From Dimorphilus gyrociliatus (lineage: Eukaryota; Annelida; Polychaeta; Dinophilidae), in NCBI GenBank assembly GCA_904063045.1, contig CAJFCJ010000011.1, forward strand, positions 310,001 to 374,000: a stretch of DNA of 64,000 bases, written 5' to 3'. The notes below the pieces were generated by a model. That model was not told the origin of the DNA. It searched no databases and worked only from the letters and a program-made list of their open reading frames with translations. Positions 10,857-21,150 of this stretch are shown in pieces; position 1 is the first letter of the stretch, and every line of letters begins with the position of its first letter. The position numbers and the translations under genes are program-made.

Positions 10857-12729
10857 CTAATTCTTAAATTTATCGTTGTTAGATTGTTCTGTAATACACA
10901 ACCAACGAGTAGCTAATTTGTAAGATGGTTTATCTGATCCATCGTCATAGGGAATATGCCAAATACCATTGTTATATTGAACCCTAGTGTCAAAGGAATC
11001 TGGATACTGAAATAATTTTTAATTATTAGTAAAAAAACCAATAAAAACTTTCGACTAACCTTAAATTTGAAAAAGGTTTTTCCATATTGATTTTTTTTCA
11101 AACCTAAAAATGGTACTTGATTAGTTCTCTGCCATATCTTAAACTGTATGAGAAATAATTGGAAAGAATTATAAATAATAATATGCTAAGCATTAACAAG
11201 CAATTATTTGCCTTTAATCCCAATTCACCACCCAATAAATATTTATGATCTCTTAGCTCATCTAGTGTAACAATTTGAGTTTGTCGACCGCTTGATAATG
11301 CAGCATAGAGTGTCATTTTATCATCTTCTGATCTGATGTGTCGAGATACCAAATTAATTAACTTGAAATTTTTGTAATAAATAAATAAATATACTTGTTA
11401 TCAACGAAGAAGCACTTTGCTTTGTCTTGAATTTCGTCCATGAATTTTCCAGGCCAACTTAACATATGCTTTCTACCCAAGACTAATACTCTCTTACGCC
11501 TCACGTCCACTAAGTAATTTATAACGCTTCTCAGCTGGAATGGATTAGAGAATTTCTTAATTTATATTTCGTTATAAATAGTTTAGCCTCTTACTAATTC
11601 CGCCCTTTGTTTAAGTGTAATATGTTTTGGTGCAGCATAGGCAACGTTTAATCCATCTACGATCATGTCAAATCTTCCACTTTCATTCATAAACGTAATG
11701 AACCTCTGAAGTTCTTCGATAGTAGTTGAAAGGAATATATCATCTCGCTCAACTGCTAATTTTAGGAAAGACCTCCTAAGACGTTCAAAGTCAGTCAATC
11801 CTAATTTAGGTAAAGGCAGTAACTTTTGCGAACAGCATGGGCAGGTAGACTTCCTAGGCTCTATATTATTAATGCAGTACCCTTCCCTGTAAATAATTAT
11901 AGAAAACGCCATGTTATACTACTGTGGTGTGATGATAATACCTTACAAATGCTTCTTTTATGAGTTCCATTTGCCTAGCCCCAGGTATCCATCTATATTC
12001 ATAATAATAAAAAAGTAGATCCAAGAGCCATTTTTTTCCTTTCTGAATGAAATAATTAACTATCTTTTCACTAACGTAAACATCATGTTCGTGGAGTGCC
12101 TTAGCTAATTTATCTACTTCTTTCTTATCATCAAATCTGAGAGCCGCCCTAAATAAAGGAGAGTAAAATTCAGGCCCTAAAGTATGAGAAGTTAATTTAG
12201 CCATGTCCAAGTATCTATAACCGTCCCTCCATCTATCTGTTGCCGATAAACCAATGATTATAGACTGGCATGTATCAACATCAAAGAAGTCGGCAATTTG
12301 ATGAATTTCCGTTAGCAACTGATCTATTCTATCAGTTTCAGAGCTTCCTCTTTCTCCGCATAGTCTCAACGCAGCACTTAGAATTGTTAGTCTATTACGA
12401 TCATCTACTTTTTTTGATTTCATGTAATCATAAAGAGATATGCCAAGTTCGAAATCATCTTTCTTCAAATCAGATTGATGAGCGTAGTGACGAAGAAGTG
12501 CATTAGTCCAAACTTGCTTAAATCGTTCATTTATATTTAAACTATTTATTTTCCTGTCACATTCCACCCAAAAGTCAATATCTTTATATTGGTTATCTTT
12601 TATAAAAGACAAGACGGTTTGAAAGTGTTCGTCATTTCTCGCATCTGATTTTATTGTTCTGATGGAACCTTTAAAATTATTGAAAAGTAAAATAGGCCTT
12701 AAACCTCTACCAGTTAGCAATTTAAACAT
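10857..12729 (-). CDS. Prorp: Mitochondrial ribonuclease P catalytic subunit (PRORP / MRPP3)
   Basis: Protein-only RNase P that cuts 5' leaders from mitochondrial pre-tRNAs. The N-terminus is basic without acidic residues (MFKLLTGRGLRPILLF), a likely mitochondrial presequence. Residues about 40-270 are helical PPR-like repeats. The central zinc site starts CPCC (exon 2). The NYN metallonuclease domain holds the catalytic aspartates in FDMIVDGLNVAY, SEDDKMTLYA and TLDELRDHKYLL. The zinc-binding C-terminus includes GIWHIPYD and TRWLCI. Exons read 12729-11944, about 11890-11590, about 11538-11395, about 11350-11212, 11143-11060 and about 11008-10857. The intron at 11211-11144 begins with GC rather than GT. 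It is convergent with Uchl5 with no base between the stop codons, and divergent from Mrpl11. Confidence 0.95.
11144..11211 (-). other. GC-AG intron in Prorp
   Basis: The only junction that keeps the conserved reading (GGELGLK to FKIWQRTNQ) uses donor AAG|GCAAAT at 11211 and acceptor CATACAG ending at 11144. AG|GC with following A-rich bases is the usual form of the rare GC-AG class. Length is 68 nt, normal for this locus. Confidence 0.7.
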
Positions 12730-12938
12730 TCAAAGAAAAATTTGATTCTCAGTGATTTGACCTAAGTTTGTCTTATTTACGGCCGTACAACACGTGCGAA
12801 ATAAATAAAAACTGGTATAAAGGTTAAACGATTCAGGGTCTAGTATTCGATTCGATAAGATATTAAACTATAAGTCAGATAAGAACGATTCGATAATCGA
12901 GTTCTTTTTGATTTTTATATATAATATTTCACGTCAAA
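12730..12938. promoter_or_regulatory. Bidirectional promoter of Prorp and Mrpl11
   Basis: The start codons of two mitochondrial-function genes are 209 bp apart and divergent, so both promoters must lie here or overlap. The spacer contains a CACGTG E-box (12790-12795) close to the Prorp side. No TATA box is obvious. Confidence 0.65.
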
Positions 12939-13605
12939 ATGGCTGCTCGGCGAGCGACGTCTAAACTTACGAAAGCTTTAAAAAAGACAGCTGAGAAAGT
13001 GGTTGTCGATCCTTTCCTAAAATCATATATACCAGCTGGAAAAGCTGTTCCAGCCCCTCCATTAGGGCCAATGTTAGGTGCACGTAACATACAAATCGGT
13101 CAATTTTGTAAGGACTTTAATGAAAGAACAAAAAACATCAAAAAAGGAATACCACTACCGACAAGAATATGGGCTAATCCAGATAAAACTTATAAAATGA
13201 TTATACATAAGCCACCTCTCACTTATTTTATTAAACAAGCGGCTGGTATCAATCGTGGAGCGATGAAACCTGGCAAGGAGACTGCAGGTTTGAATATTCT
13301 TAATCTTTATTTTTGGTTCATTCGATCAATTTTCATTCCAATTTATTACAGGAAAAATATCTTTAAAGCACGTTTATGAAATAGCTAAAATAAAAAGTGA
13401 AGATCCTTGCTGGGAAAACGAGGATATGGAAACAATTTGCAGATCGGTTATAGGGGCAGCTCATAGTTTAGGTGTTGAAGTAGTAAAATCATTAAGTGCT
13501 GAAGAATATAAGGAGTTCCTCGATGAAAGAAGACAAATTGTTGATGAACAATTAACAGAACTGGAAGAATCTAGAGCTGCTAAAATGTTGCGAGTTGTAC
13601 AGTAG
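12939..13605 (+). CDS. Mrpl11: Mitochondrial ribosomal protein uL11m
   Basis: Two exons (12939 to about 13290 and about 13352 to 13605). The product carries the L11 signature IPAGKAVPAPPLGPMLGARN, followed by IQIGQFCKDFNERT, the N-terminal domain that contacts the ribosomal stalk base, then the rRNA-binding C-terminal domain (EDMETICRSVIGAAHSLGVE). The N-terminus (MAARRATSKLTKALKK) is short and basic, matching a mitochondrial targeting sequence. It builds the GTPase-associated centre of the mitoribosome large subunit. It shares a promoter spacer with Prorp, so mitochondrial tRNA processing and mitochondrial translation may be co-expressed. Confidence 0.96.
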
Positions 13606-13960
13606 AGCTCAGATAGTTAGATAATTAACATCAATTTTCCGAGAAATGTAAAGTACACTATAAATAGAATAAATAAATTGCTCATTACTAAAGATCCGCA
13701 GTGAAATTTGCAATGGACGGTATATTTTCAGAAATAATAATTTTATTTTTTCAAAAAAAAAAGGAAACAAAACCAAAAAACATAAAAAAAGAAACAAACA
13801 ACTCACTCATCAAAGGATTTCCTGAAGAACATTTTATAAGACTTGTTCGAAAACTAATTATAATATGTTTGTAATTTATCGCATTATTTAGATTTTTTTC
13901 CATTCAATCAGATAAAACAAGAAAAACCATTTCTTTTCCTAAAGACATTTTCCACAACAA
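13606..13960. other. Convergent 3' flank region
   Basis: Holds the 3' ends of Mrpl11 (+) and the zinc-finger gene (-), including an A-rich run near 13750-13800. No gene seen. Confidence 0.5.
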
Positions 13961-16255
13961 TTACTCCCTTATCTTTTTTCCCTTAGATTTCTTAGATTTT
14001 CTTTTCCTCTTATCCCTGTCAACTGCTATAAGGCCTTGGTGGTGAAGTTGACGATGCATTTTATTGGCCTTTGTTAGTGTATTTAGAAATATCTTATCAC
14101 CCTTAGTATTTGGAAGTGGCGGAGCGACATCTTTTTCTGATGCTTTTAAACGAAGTGTTCTCCTACCAATTGAGCTATCAGAGCTTTGACTTTCTGTATC
14201 AACTGTCGACTTTTTTGGAGCGACTGGAATTAAATTGAACGCCAGCTCTTTGTGAATATCTCTCCTGACAGCCCCCGTACCGCTATAAGCCGATCTATCT
14301 ATTCTTGTCTGGGCGTTTCTTTGTGCTGTTTTTGTCCTTTCAAACTCGAAAACAGCGGCTTCTCTTGCAGCTGTAGCACTCCTCGTTGTTCGCCTTACAG
14401 GAGTTTGTCTCCTGCGGCTTTTACTTTCTCTTAATTCGTACGGTTCTGTTGATAGGCTTAAACTTTCTAGTAATTCTTGAGTTTGATTTTCTAAATTTTT
14501 CGATTCCTTTCGACGTTTGTTTGAGATATTTTCATTCGATGAATACGTATCCTCTTCATATAATACAGCAGCAGACTCAGCTAAAGGAGGAACTTGTTTA
14601 ACGGAATTCTTGCTGGGTGGAGGATTAGATTCTGGAGGAGATTGCCCTAATGAGCTTAATATCTCGTGCACATCGGCTTGTTCCACTACATTAAATCCTA
14701 AATCTTGACTATTTTCCACCTCTTCGATTCCACCTTCCTCTTTCTCTTCCTTCGTATGGGTGGCTATATGAGCTTGTAAATCTTCAGTAGTCCAAAATCT
14801 TCTTGAACACATGGTACATTTATTTTGTATATGTTTATTATGAATTAGTAAGTGCTCGTGGAGATGATGGGATCTGGCAAATTTCTTATCGCATTGTGGG
14901 CATTTAAGGGCGTCGTCCGAGTGAATTTTTAAATGATTCTTTAAATCGTAACGGTGTCGATATTTTTTGCCGCAAACAGCACATTGATAATTTGCTCCTG
15001 ATTTATGTGTGTCTGTATGCCTCTTAAGAGCGGAAGGTCTTAAGAATTCTTTGTTACATTCCGTACAGGTATATAATTTTTTCTGACGATTTTCCTTCTT
15101 CTTATTTGATTCATCTGCCGCTCCCTCTTGATGACGAATTAGATGCTTATCCAACGATCTTGTTGTTTTAAAAGGTTTCTTGCAAACAGGGCATGTAGGC
15201 CTCGGTGCGTTGCTATGATCATCTTGAACATGTCTTCGTAATGCCCGCTCGTGTTTGTATCGATTCTTACATAATTTACATGCATAACGCCTTACATCAG
15301 AGTGCGTGTCTTCATGCTCTCGCAGTTTGTTCATTGAGACAAATTTTTTATGGCAAACTGAACAGGTGGGAACTTCTTCGCCACGATGTAATTTAGAATG
15401 AAAAGCTAAGGCTCTCTTTCTTCTGAATCTCTCACCGCATTCTCCACATTCGTAGATAGCAGCAGTGTTATGCACATCCATATGATAGGCTAAAAGTGAT
15501 GGACTAGCAAATCTCTTGTGGCAGACGCTACACGCGTAAACAGTTTTTCCACCATGCTCCACGTGTTCGTGAGCCCTTAAGGAGCGTTCGTGCTTATATT
15601 TTTTACCGCACATTACGCAAGCGAAGGCGGCTCTCGACGAATGTACGTGCATATGGACGGCTAACCGTGAGGCTATTAGAAAAATCTTGCCGCACTTCGG
15701 ACAACGATGACATCGTTCGCCCGTATGAATTCTTTCGTGCATTCTCATATACATTTTACTCTTAAAGCACTTTCGACAGTGTTTACATTCGAATTCTGGT
15801 ATACTGGAATGGCTAGCTAGATGAGTACGAAGGTAATTAGTCGTTGTGAATACTCCTCTACACACGGGACAGGTATGCAGTCCTATGCCCGTATGCAGTT
15901 TCATATGCTGGGTATGCGATGTTTTTTGCCTGAACGATTTACCACATTCACGGCATTTATAACGAGGCGTCGAAGCGTGCGTGTCCATATGGCGTGTTAA
16001 CAGGGAGGGAGTCGTACATTTTCTGCCGCAAATCTTACAAACGTGTAATCCCAAATTCTTGTGCATTTTCATATGTCCAACAAGATTGCTCTGCCATCTA
16101 TAAACCCTTTTACATATTTTACATTTATATTGAGCTTCCCCATGTTTGCACTGATGCCTTTCTAAACTGCTTGCAGATTTAAAGCTCGTATCGCATATGT
16201 CACAGGTGAATGATTTGTTTCCAAGTCTGGATTTTCCGTCTTCTTCGCTCATCAC
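13961..16255 (-). CDS. C2H2 zinc-finger protein with 17 fingers
   Basis: Single-exon 764-residue protein. After about 17 residues there is an uninterrupted array of 17 C2H2 fingers (C-x2-C-x12-H-x3-5-H) spanning roughly residues 18-500. Examples are YKCRECGKSFRQKTSHTQH and YQCAVCGKKYRHRYDLKNH. Linkers are shorter than the vertebrate TGEKP type and often carry H(S/T). There is a break of about 18 residues (EGAADESNKKKENRQKK) between fingers 13 and 14. The C-terminal 260 residues are disordered and Ser/Arg/Glu-rich, ending with a strongly basic tail (DRDKRKRKSKKSKGKKIRE), a probable nuclear localisation signal. No KRAB, SCAN or BTB domain is seen. It is probably a DNA-binding regulator; orthology was not recognised. 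Confidence 0.9.
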   Translation of the reverse strand: MMSEEDGKSRLGNKSFTCDICDTSFKSASSLERHQCKHGEAQYKCKICKRVYRWQSNLVGHMKMHKNLGLHVCKICGRKCTTPSLLTRHMDTHASTPRYKCRECGKSFRQKTSHTQHMKLHTGIGLHTCPVCRGVFTTTNYLRTHLASHSSIPEFECKHCRKCFKSKMYMRMHERIHTGERCHRCPKCGKIFLIASRLAVHMHVHSSRAAFACVMCGKKYKHERSLRAHEHVEHGGKTVYACSVCHKRFASPSLLAYHMDVHNTAAIYECGECGERFRRKRALAFHSKLHRGEEVPTCSVCHKKFVSMNKLREHEDTHSDVRRYACKLCKNRYKHERALRRHVQDDHSNAPRPTCPVCKKPFKTTRSLDKHLIRHQEGAADESNKKKENRQKKLYTCTECNKEFLRPSALKRHTDTHKSGANYQCAVCGKKYRHRYDLKNHLKIHSDDALKCPQCDKKFARSHHLHEHLLIHNKHIQNKCTMCSRRFWTTEDLQAHIATHTKEEKEEGGIEEVENSQDLGFNVVEQADVHEILSSLGQSPPESNPPPSKNSVKQVPPLAESAAVLYEEDTYSSNENISNKRRKESKNLENQTQELLESLSLSTEPYELRESKSRRRQTPVRRTTRSATAAREAAVFEFERTKTAQRNAQTRIDRSAYSGTGAVRRDIHKELAFNLIPVAPKKSTVDTESQSSDSSIGRRTLRLKASEKDVAPPLPNTKGDKIFLNTLTKANKMHRQLHHQGLIAVDRDKRKRKSKKSKGKKIRE

Positions 16256-17392
16256 GAATTTTTGCCTAAAGTTGCAAAATTGTTGGCTAAATAGATGAAA
16301 ATTATAAATAAAATAACTACTTCTATAAACACATTCTCATCTTTCTTCTCAAATGAATAAGGGTGATAGAGTTACTGTAGATGTATTGTATTTATTATTA
16401 CAGCTGCAAATCTAAACTAATTCGATACGTAAACGTCCATTAATATCATACTCATCATAGATATAAGCTGCCTTACTGTCAATTATTACAACGCGTAGCG
16501 CAGAAGGAGTATTGACATGTACAGCATCTCTATGCTACTGTATTTCTCCAGCTTTTAAAATATTTTCTTGTCTAGTATTTCAACAGTTTATGTTTTGTAA
16601 ATAAACAATAATTATTTCTTACTATAAATCTTTATAATAAGTCATTAAAAAATAATATAAAATGCATTAAATAAAAAGGAAAATCGTTAATTTGTATCAT
16701 ATTATTTCCCTAGTTCTTTTAGTCAGGTGTTGAAAATAGTTTTCGGTTGAGACATTTACAACATCTGATTATTTTAATTTCCATTTCACTTTTTATTTTT
16801 AATATACTTATTACTACATTTACAAGTTAAGATAGTTCCAGTAATGTATTTGGTTACAAATTGCAGGTCCGACAAACCCGACTGCGCGTACAATCAAATA
16901 ATATCACCCTATTATCGCTCAGTAAGTATAGGATAGTTTTCTAAACGAACTCTAGTTCCAACAAACGACATGAGTAGAAGTAATATATATATAAATTATG
17001 AACTAACCTGAGACTAGTCTTTGTTAATTAATTGTTGAAATTGTTGATTTCACATTAAATAAACAAGAGAAGCTCATTTTCCTACATTGTATACACTAGT
17101 GAAAAATAATTCGATGTTTCTTCGATATCCACAACTAATTAGCATAATTTTGTTTCGTGTTTTGAAAGACTCTTATTAATTATCATTATATTTTTCTAAA
17201 AACACTAGAGGCTACCTTTCACGATAAATTTTTATTAAACTGTAACCATAGAAACGTTACCGCCATGACCAAATAAACATGGCGAAGGCCAATTGATTTG
17301 TTGTAAACAACATTAAGCTATAACTCAAATCATTGGGTAATAATGGGAAACATTTACTTAAAATGATAATATAATTATATTATTAGCTAATC
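16256..17392. other. Divergent intergenic region
   Basis: Promoter-side spacer for the zinc-finger gene (-) and the ciliary-type gene (+). The only specific element I see is an RFX X-box-like sequence at 17242, listed separately. The rest is plain AT-rich DNA. Confidence 0.4.
17242..17255 (+). promoter_or_regulatory. RFX X-box-like site upstream of coiled-coil gene
   Basis: GTAACCATAGAAAC matches the X-box form GTNRCC-N(0-3)-RGYAAC with one mismatch (A for Y). It lies about 140 bp upstream of the ATG at 17393, where X-boxes of ciliary genes normally sit. Confidence 0.45.
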
Positions 17393-18977
17393 ATGGATAA
17401 GACGGTTAGTGCAGAAAAAAGAGGATCTTTACATGATCTATTAGCAACTGTTGTTGAAGTTCATAAGAAAGATATTAATGATTATACGTGGGGTCATCTA
17501 AATGAAGCTAATTTACCTAAAATAGGGTGGAAGTCAAGTCATGTTGAATGGCATGGCTCAAAAACACCAAGAAGCCGACCTCTCAAAAGTCGACAAACTA
17601 TTACTCCAATTCAACCGAGAAAGCCAAAAACAACGGATGAAATGAAAGATTCCGTTATGGCTTTTAGTGTTGGTACAAACGGAGCTCTAAGTCTTAAAAA
17701 AGACAAAGAAACTCTAGCTTCAAATTCGGCAACTAAAGGAAAGGTTCTAGTCGAGGAATTGCCCTCTAGACTAATACATCATTGTATTCCATCAGTGGAT
17801 GGTATAGCTTTCACAAAAAAGGAACAATACGATCAACTACGTAGTTTCGAAGAAAATGTCCTTAAAAAGAGCCAACTGCTAGAAAAGAAAATTCTTAGCG
17901 GCGTAGCTACAGTCGAACCTCATGAACATAACCTTCAGTTAGAATTGAAAGAATTGAACGAAATTGGTGCTGGCGCTGGAACAAATCTAATTAAACTGCA
18001 AACATATGCTAATACTTTTCACGATCTTGCTGAAGATGCTAATATATTTGGTCATCTATTTAGGACAATAAAGGAAGAATACGATAGTTATTTGCAATGG
18101 TTGTTAGAGACTCATACTACTCGAATTCCAATTCTACAACAACAAGTTTGTAGAATAATTACCTAATTGACGTATTAAGTTTAATTAACGTGTGTTGATA
18201 ATTTAGATGAGAAATTTAGAAGAAAGGGAAACTTCAAGACCAAGTCGTTTAAAAGAAGAAGAAGATCGAGTGAAAAATCTTGAAGACAAAGCCGAAAAAA
18301 TACTGGAAGAAAACGAAAATCTCAGAGCAGAACTTCGAAAAGAAGAATTACTGTTATGCCAATTGGAAAACAGTAATTACATTATTCATTATATTTATTT
18401 ATACCTTCATCTAACTTGGAAGTATTCTTTCTTTTAAGCTGAACCTGTCAAGGCAACAACGAAATTCATCCCTAAGACCTCATCGGAACAAGTTGAATCG
18501 CTTAGGGTCTCTATATGGGAAAAAATAGATGATATAGAAAATATTCGCAAAGATCTCAATTCGAATTACGTTCCAATATCAGTTTGTACCTATTTGGAAC
18601 AGTGTTTGAAAGATACGGAAGTCTGTATAATAGTTAATTTCATAATCGCTTAAATAATCCCTCTTAATCTTTAGGTAAACATTCAAAAATTGTCTGGTGA
18701 ACGAGATTACTTTGTGAGAAATGTCACTGAATTAGAGATGGAGCTTCAAAACGCAATAAGCATGGCGGATACAACTGAAAAGGACGCAAAGTTTGTAGCA
18801 TTGACTTTAAGATTATATTAAATTAACTTTTAATCATATACGTTTCGCTTAAAAAGGAGAGTCTGGAGGAAAATAAGGGCTGTTAAGGCTTTAATGAGTG
18901 CAAGCGGTACAATGATTGTTGAAGATATGACGGAAGAGGAGGAAGACGAATGCAAATGGAACTGGTACATTTCCTAA
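17393..18977 (+). CDS. Coiled-coil protein, C6orf118-like, probably ciliary
   Basis: Five or six exons: 17393 to about 18145, about 18207-18370, about 18440-18625, about 18675-18790, and 18857-18977 with stop TAA at 18975. Residues 1-130 are disordered and basic. A conserved helical segment follows, with FEENVLKKSQLLEKKI and then NIFGHLFRTIKEEYDSYLQW, which I associate with the C6orf118 / TSNAXIP1-type family. Exon 2 is a heptad-rich coiled coil (EDKAEKILEENENLRAEL). The C-terminus is acidic and Trp-containing (TEEEEDECKWNWYIS). An X-box-like element upstream fits a ciliary or sperm-flagellum role. Family assignment is from memory and only moderate; the last intron boundaries are uncertain. 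Confidence 0.6.
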
Positions 18978-19660
18978 TTAACTAATTTACATAATTGTTT
19001 TTATAAATAAATATACAAACATATATTGATACTACGTTAGCGTATATATATATATATATATATATACTTCTCATCACTATAAAAGATTAATATCATTATC
19101 TAAGAAGATATCACTCTTTAAAGAAACTACATGAAAGGAGAACTTAGCATTAACATTCTTGATTGGCGTTAACAATATCTTTATCAAAGCTGAAGACTGA
19201 AATATCTATCTTTATAGTTGAAAGGTTTTTCTCATTCTATTTACTTACTTTCTGTAAATACTATATGTATTAATATACTCTATGCAGACAGATTTATACC
19301 TATATATACAATATATACTGTATATATACACACACACACACATGTATGCTATCCTTCCTATCAATCATTGATAATTTATTGCTTTAGAATTTTATATATA
19401 AAAATAGGCGTAAAACTCTCTATTATTTTCCCACGTTAATTACTTTGACTATTTCTTTCACTTTCTACTTTTAATCTTGTCTTTTGTTCTTTTATTTTTT
19501 TTAAAAAAAAAACTTTATCTTAAAAAAATTTAAGGCTTTTTTCCACCTTCCTTAGTTTTATGTAAATTAAATTATTTACTCTTTCAAATTGTATATAACT
19601 TGCTTTTTCTTTTCTACTTTTAAACAAACTATTTAAAAGTATTTATATTTCTAAGTAATA
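18978..19660. other. Low-complexity intergenic stretch
   Basis: AT-rich spacer with a (TA)n microsatellite at 19043-19066, another TA/CA tract around 19300-19340 and long T-runs near 19490-19540. No coding potential seen. It leads into the small-RNA cluster. Confidence 0.6.
19043..19066. repeat. (TA)n microsatellite
   Basis: About twelve perfect TA units. Confidence 0.9.
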
Positions 19661-19706
19661 CATCAGCTCATTAATCATTTTTATAATAAAATTCCTATAT
19701 TCTATA

Positions 19707-19737
19707 TTGCACAATACGAACGAATGTCTTCTTATGT
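19707..19737 (+). promoter_or_regulatory. Promoter of small-RNA unit A
   Basis: TTGCACAAT at 19707-19715 (-56 relative to G19763) and a CTTATG TATA-like box at 19731. A weak CATCAGC element at 19661 (-102) sits where other copies have a CTCF-like motif. Confidence 0.55.
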
Positions 19738-19760
19738 CAGTTTTGATTGTATGAAATGAA

Positions 19761-19846
19761 CAGAAGCCGTGGCGTAGGGCTTGTGATTGAGTCAAAAGCA
19801 AACACATCCACAGTCAACCTTACGTCAAACTCGATACTTCTGTTTT
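19761..19846 (+). ncRNA. Small-RNA unit A (class I), putative Pol III gene
   Basis: Predicted RNA of about 85 nt. The outer stem CAGAAG (19761-19766) pairs with CTTCTG (19837-19842). After a CCGT bulge, the inner stem GGCGTAGGG pairs fully with CCTTACGTC (one G-U). The apical loop carries ATTGAGTC and AAGCAA, shared with all other copies. The 3' side of the internal loop reads AACTCGATA, also conserved. It ends in TTTTT (19843-19847), a Pol III terminator. I do not recognise the family; the fold is like Y or stem-bulge RNAs. Confidence 0.6.
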
Positions 19847-19986
19847 TGATTTTTTTTTCTTTTTTTCTATAATATTCATTTATCATTCAATTTTCTTACA
19901 GATTTAAACTAAAATGAATGAAATATCTTTCTTCTTCGGAGAGAGAGATACATAGATAGAGAGACAATATTAATGATTTCCCTATA

Positions 19987-20017
19987 TTGCGCAATCATTA
20001 CAAAACACGAATATATT
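19987..20017 (+). promoter_or_regulatory. Promoter of small-RNA unit B
   Basis: TTGCGCAAT at 19987-19995 lies exactly 56 bp before G20043, and ATATAT at 20011 lies 32 bp before it. The distal CTCF-like motif is not recognisable in this copy. Confidence 0.55.
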
Positions 20018-20042
20018 GTAGTTTTATAAGAAAATCTATCAA

Positions 20043-20129
20043 GTGAGCCATGGCTCGGAGTTTTAGAGTTTGAGCCCGAAGCAAATTCACTATAACTCTG
20101 AGTGCTAAATTGATACTCTCTTCTCTTTT
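20043..20129 (+). ncRNA. Small-RNA unit B (class II, diverged)
   Basis: Starts GTGAGCCATGGCTCGGAG like units D-G but diverges inside. The inner stem CTCGGAGTT pairs perfectly with AACTCTGAG; compared with unit F the eighth pair is swapped from A-T to T-A and another is G-T, a compensatory pattern. The loop keeps TTGAGCC and GAAGCAA. The 3' internal loop reads TAAATTGATA. The outer stem has one mismatch (GTGAG against CTCTC). It ends in TTTTT at 20126. It may be a functional variant or beginning to decay. Confidence 0.5.
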
Positions 20130-20365
20130 TCTTTTTTTTAATATCTTTCAATGAATTAATAAACTTATCCATTAAAATTTTAACAAACAGATAAAACAGC
20201 ACAAAATGCGATTATTGTTAGAGTTTTTAATCAAATTAAAGAACAGTTAAACACCTTTTGTTTACAATTCCTATTTTTTATTTACATCTATTTCAATATT
20301 TACATAATTCATTCAACTTTAATATTTTTAAATTTCAAATGTCACGTCTGTAAATTCAAGCTACA

Positions 20366-20448
20366 CTAGTTCCATCTGGTTGACTGCTTTCATAGTACAA
20401 TTCATATGATAATCTGTATTGCACAATATAAGAAAGTTTCTACTTATG
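20366..20448 (+). promoter_or_regulatory. Promoter of small-RNA unit C
   Basis: CTCF-like CTAGTTCCATCTGGT at 20366-20380 (CATCTGG at -102), TTGCACAAT at 20419-20427 (-56) and a CTTATG TATA-like box at 20443. Confidence 0.6.
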
Positions 20449-20472
20449 TTGATTTTGATAGTAAAAACTCGA

Positions 20473-20562
20473 CGGAAGCCGTGGCGTAGGGTTTGTGATT
20501 GAGTCGGAAGCAAACACAACAAAAATCTGTCGACTTTACGTCAAACTCGATACTTCTGTTTT
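20473..20562 (+). ncRNA. Small-RNA unit C (class I)
   Basis: Same architecture as unit A. The outer stem CGGAAG pairs with CTTCTG (20553-20558) and the inner stem GGCGTAGGG with CTTTACGTC through G-U pairs. The loop has ATTGAGTC and GGAAGCAA, then TTTTT at 20559-20563. It lies in the left arm of the inverted repeat; its mirror copy is unit H, which restores a C in the inner stem. Confidence 0.62.
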
Positions 20563-20736
20563 TGATCTTTTTTTTCTTCTATGATTTCCTTCTTTAATTC
20601 ATCATTTTTCTCTTCAACTTTTCAACTGTTTTGAATTCTTTAGTGTTTATTTTACATGTATAAATGATATTTCGTTAAAAAATACATAATTTAAATGTAA
20701 TCTATATGATATTTGAAACAATTTTGTATAGCGACA

Positions 20737-20814
20737 CTAGCCCCATCTGGTATGTTTTAGAGTTACTACAATGATTCTATTCTTGCACAATTATTGCCTG
20801 TTCAGCTTATATAG
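20737..20814 (+). promoter_or_regulatory. Promoter of small-RNA unit D
   Basis: CTCF-like CTAGCCCCATCTGGT at 20737-20751 (CATCTGG at -95), TTGCACAAT at 20783-20791 (-56 to -48) and TTATATAG at 20807-20814 (-32 to -25) relative to G20839. Confidence 0.65.
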
Positions 20815-20838
20815 CAGTTTCTATGCGTAGAATTACGG

Positions 20839-20921
20839 GTGAGCCGTGGCTTGGAGAATTTGAGCTTGAGCCTGAAGCAACCTCCCTCCCTCTCCGAGTT
20901 CTAATTCGACACTCACCTTTT
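20839..20921 (+). ncRNA. Small-RNA unit D (class II)
   Basis: About 80 nt. Outer stem GTGAG (20839-20843) pairs with CTCAC (20912-20916). The bulge CCGTGG is followed by the inner stem CTTGGAGA, which pairs with TCTCCGAG (one U-G). The loop has CTTGAGCCTGAAGCAA. The 3' internal loop reads TAATTCGACA, and a T-run starts at 20918. Its mirror copy is unit G. Confidence 0.65.
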
Positions 20922-21047
20922 TGTTTTTTCAACACTTCCATTTAATTATTAGTGTTAATTTTACAAATACAAATGATATTTCGTAAAAAAAAATACATAC
21001 TTTAAGCATAAACTATAGGATATTCTAAATAATTTTTGTTGAGCAAC

Positions 21048-21126
21048 GCTAGCACCACCTGGTATATTTTAGAATTATTATAATAATTCTTTTCTTGCAC
21101 AATCGTTACTTGATCGGCTTATATAG
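21048..21126 (+). promoter_or_regulatory. Promoter of small-RNA unit E
   Basis: CTCF-like GCTAGCACCACCTGGT at 21048-21063 (CACCTGG at -95), TTGCACAAT at 21095-21103 (-56) and TTATATAG at 21119-21126 (-32) relative to G21151: the same spacing as unit D to the base. Confidence 0.65.
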
Positions 21127-21150
21127 CATTTTCTTTGTGTAGAATTACAG

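Larger units (their letters stand above)
20179..20925 (+). repeat. Left arm of 747-bp inverted repeat
   Basis: The sequence from 20179 to 20925 recurs as reverse complement at 21874-22620 with the same length and only a handful of substitutions by eye (e.g. 20210s gcg/gtg, 20356 region ttc/tgc, 20535 region). The arm contains units C and D with their promoters. A 948-bp spacer holding units E and F separates the arms. Confidence 0.9.

Noticed and set aside
13961-16255. Plus-strand open frames of 60-70 codons across the zinc-finger gene
   Set aside because: They are antisense shadows of the finger repeats.
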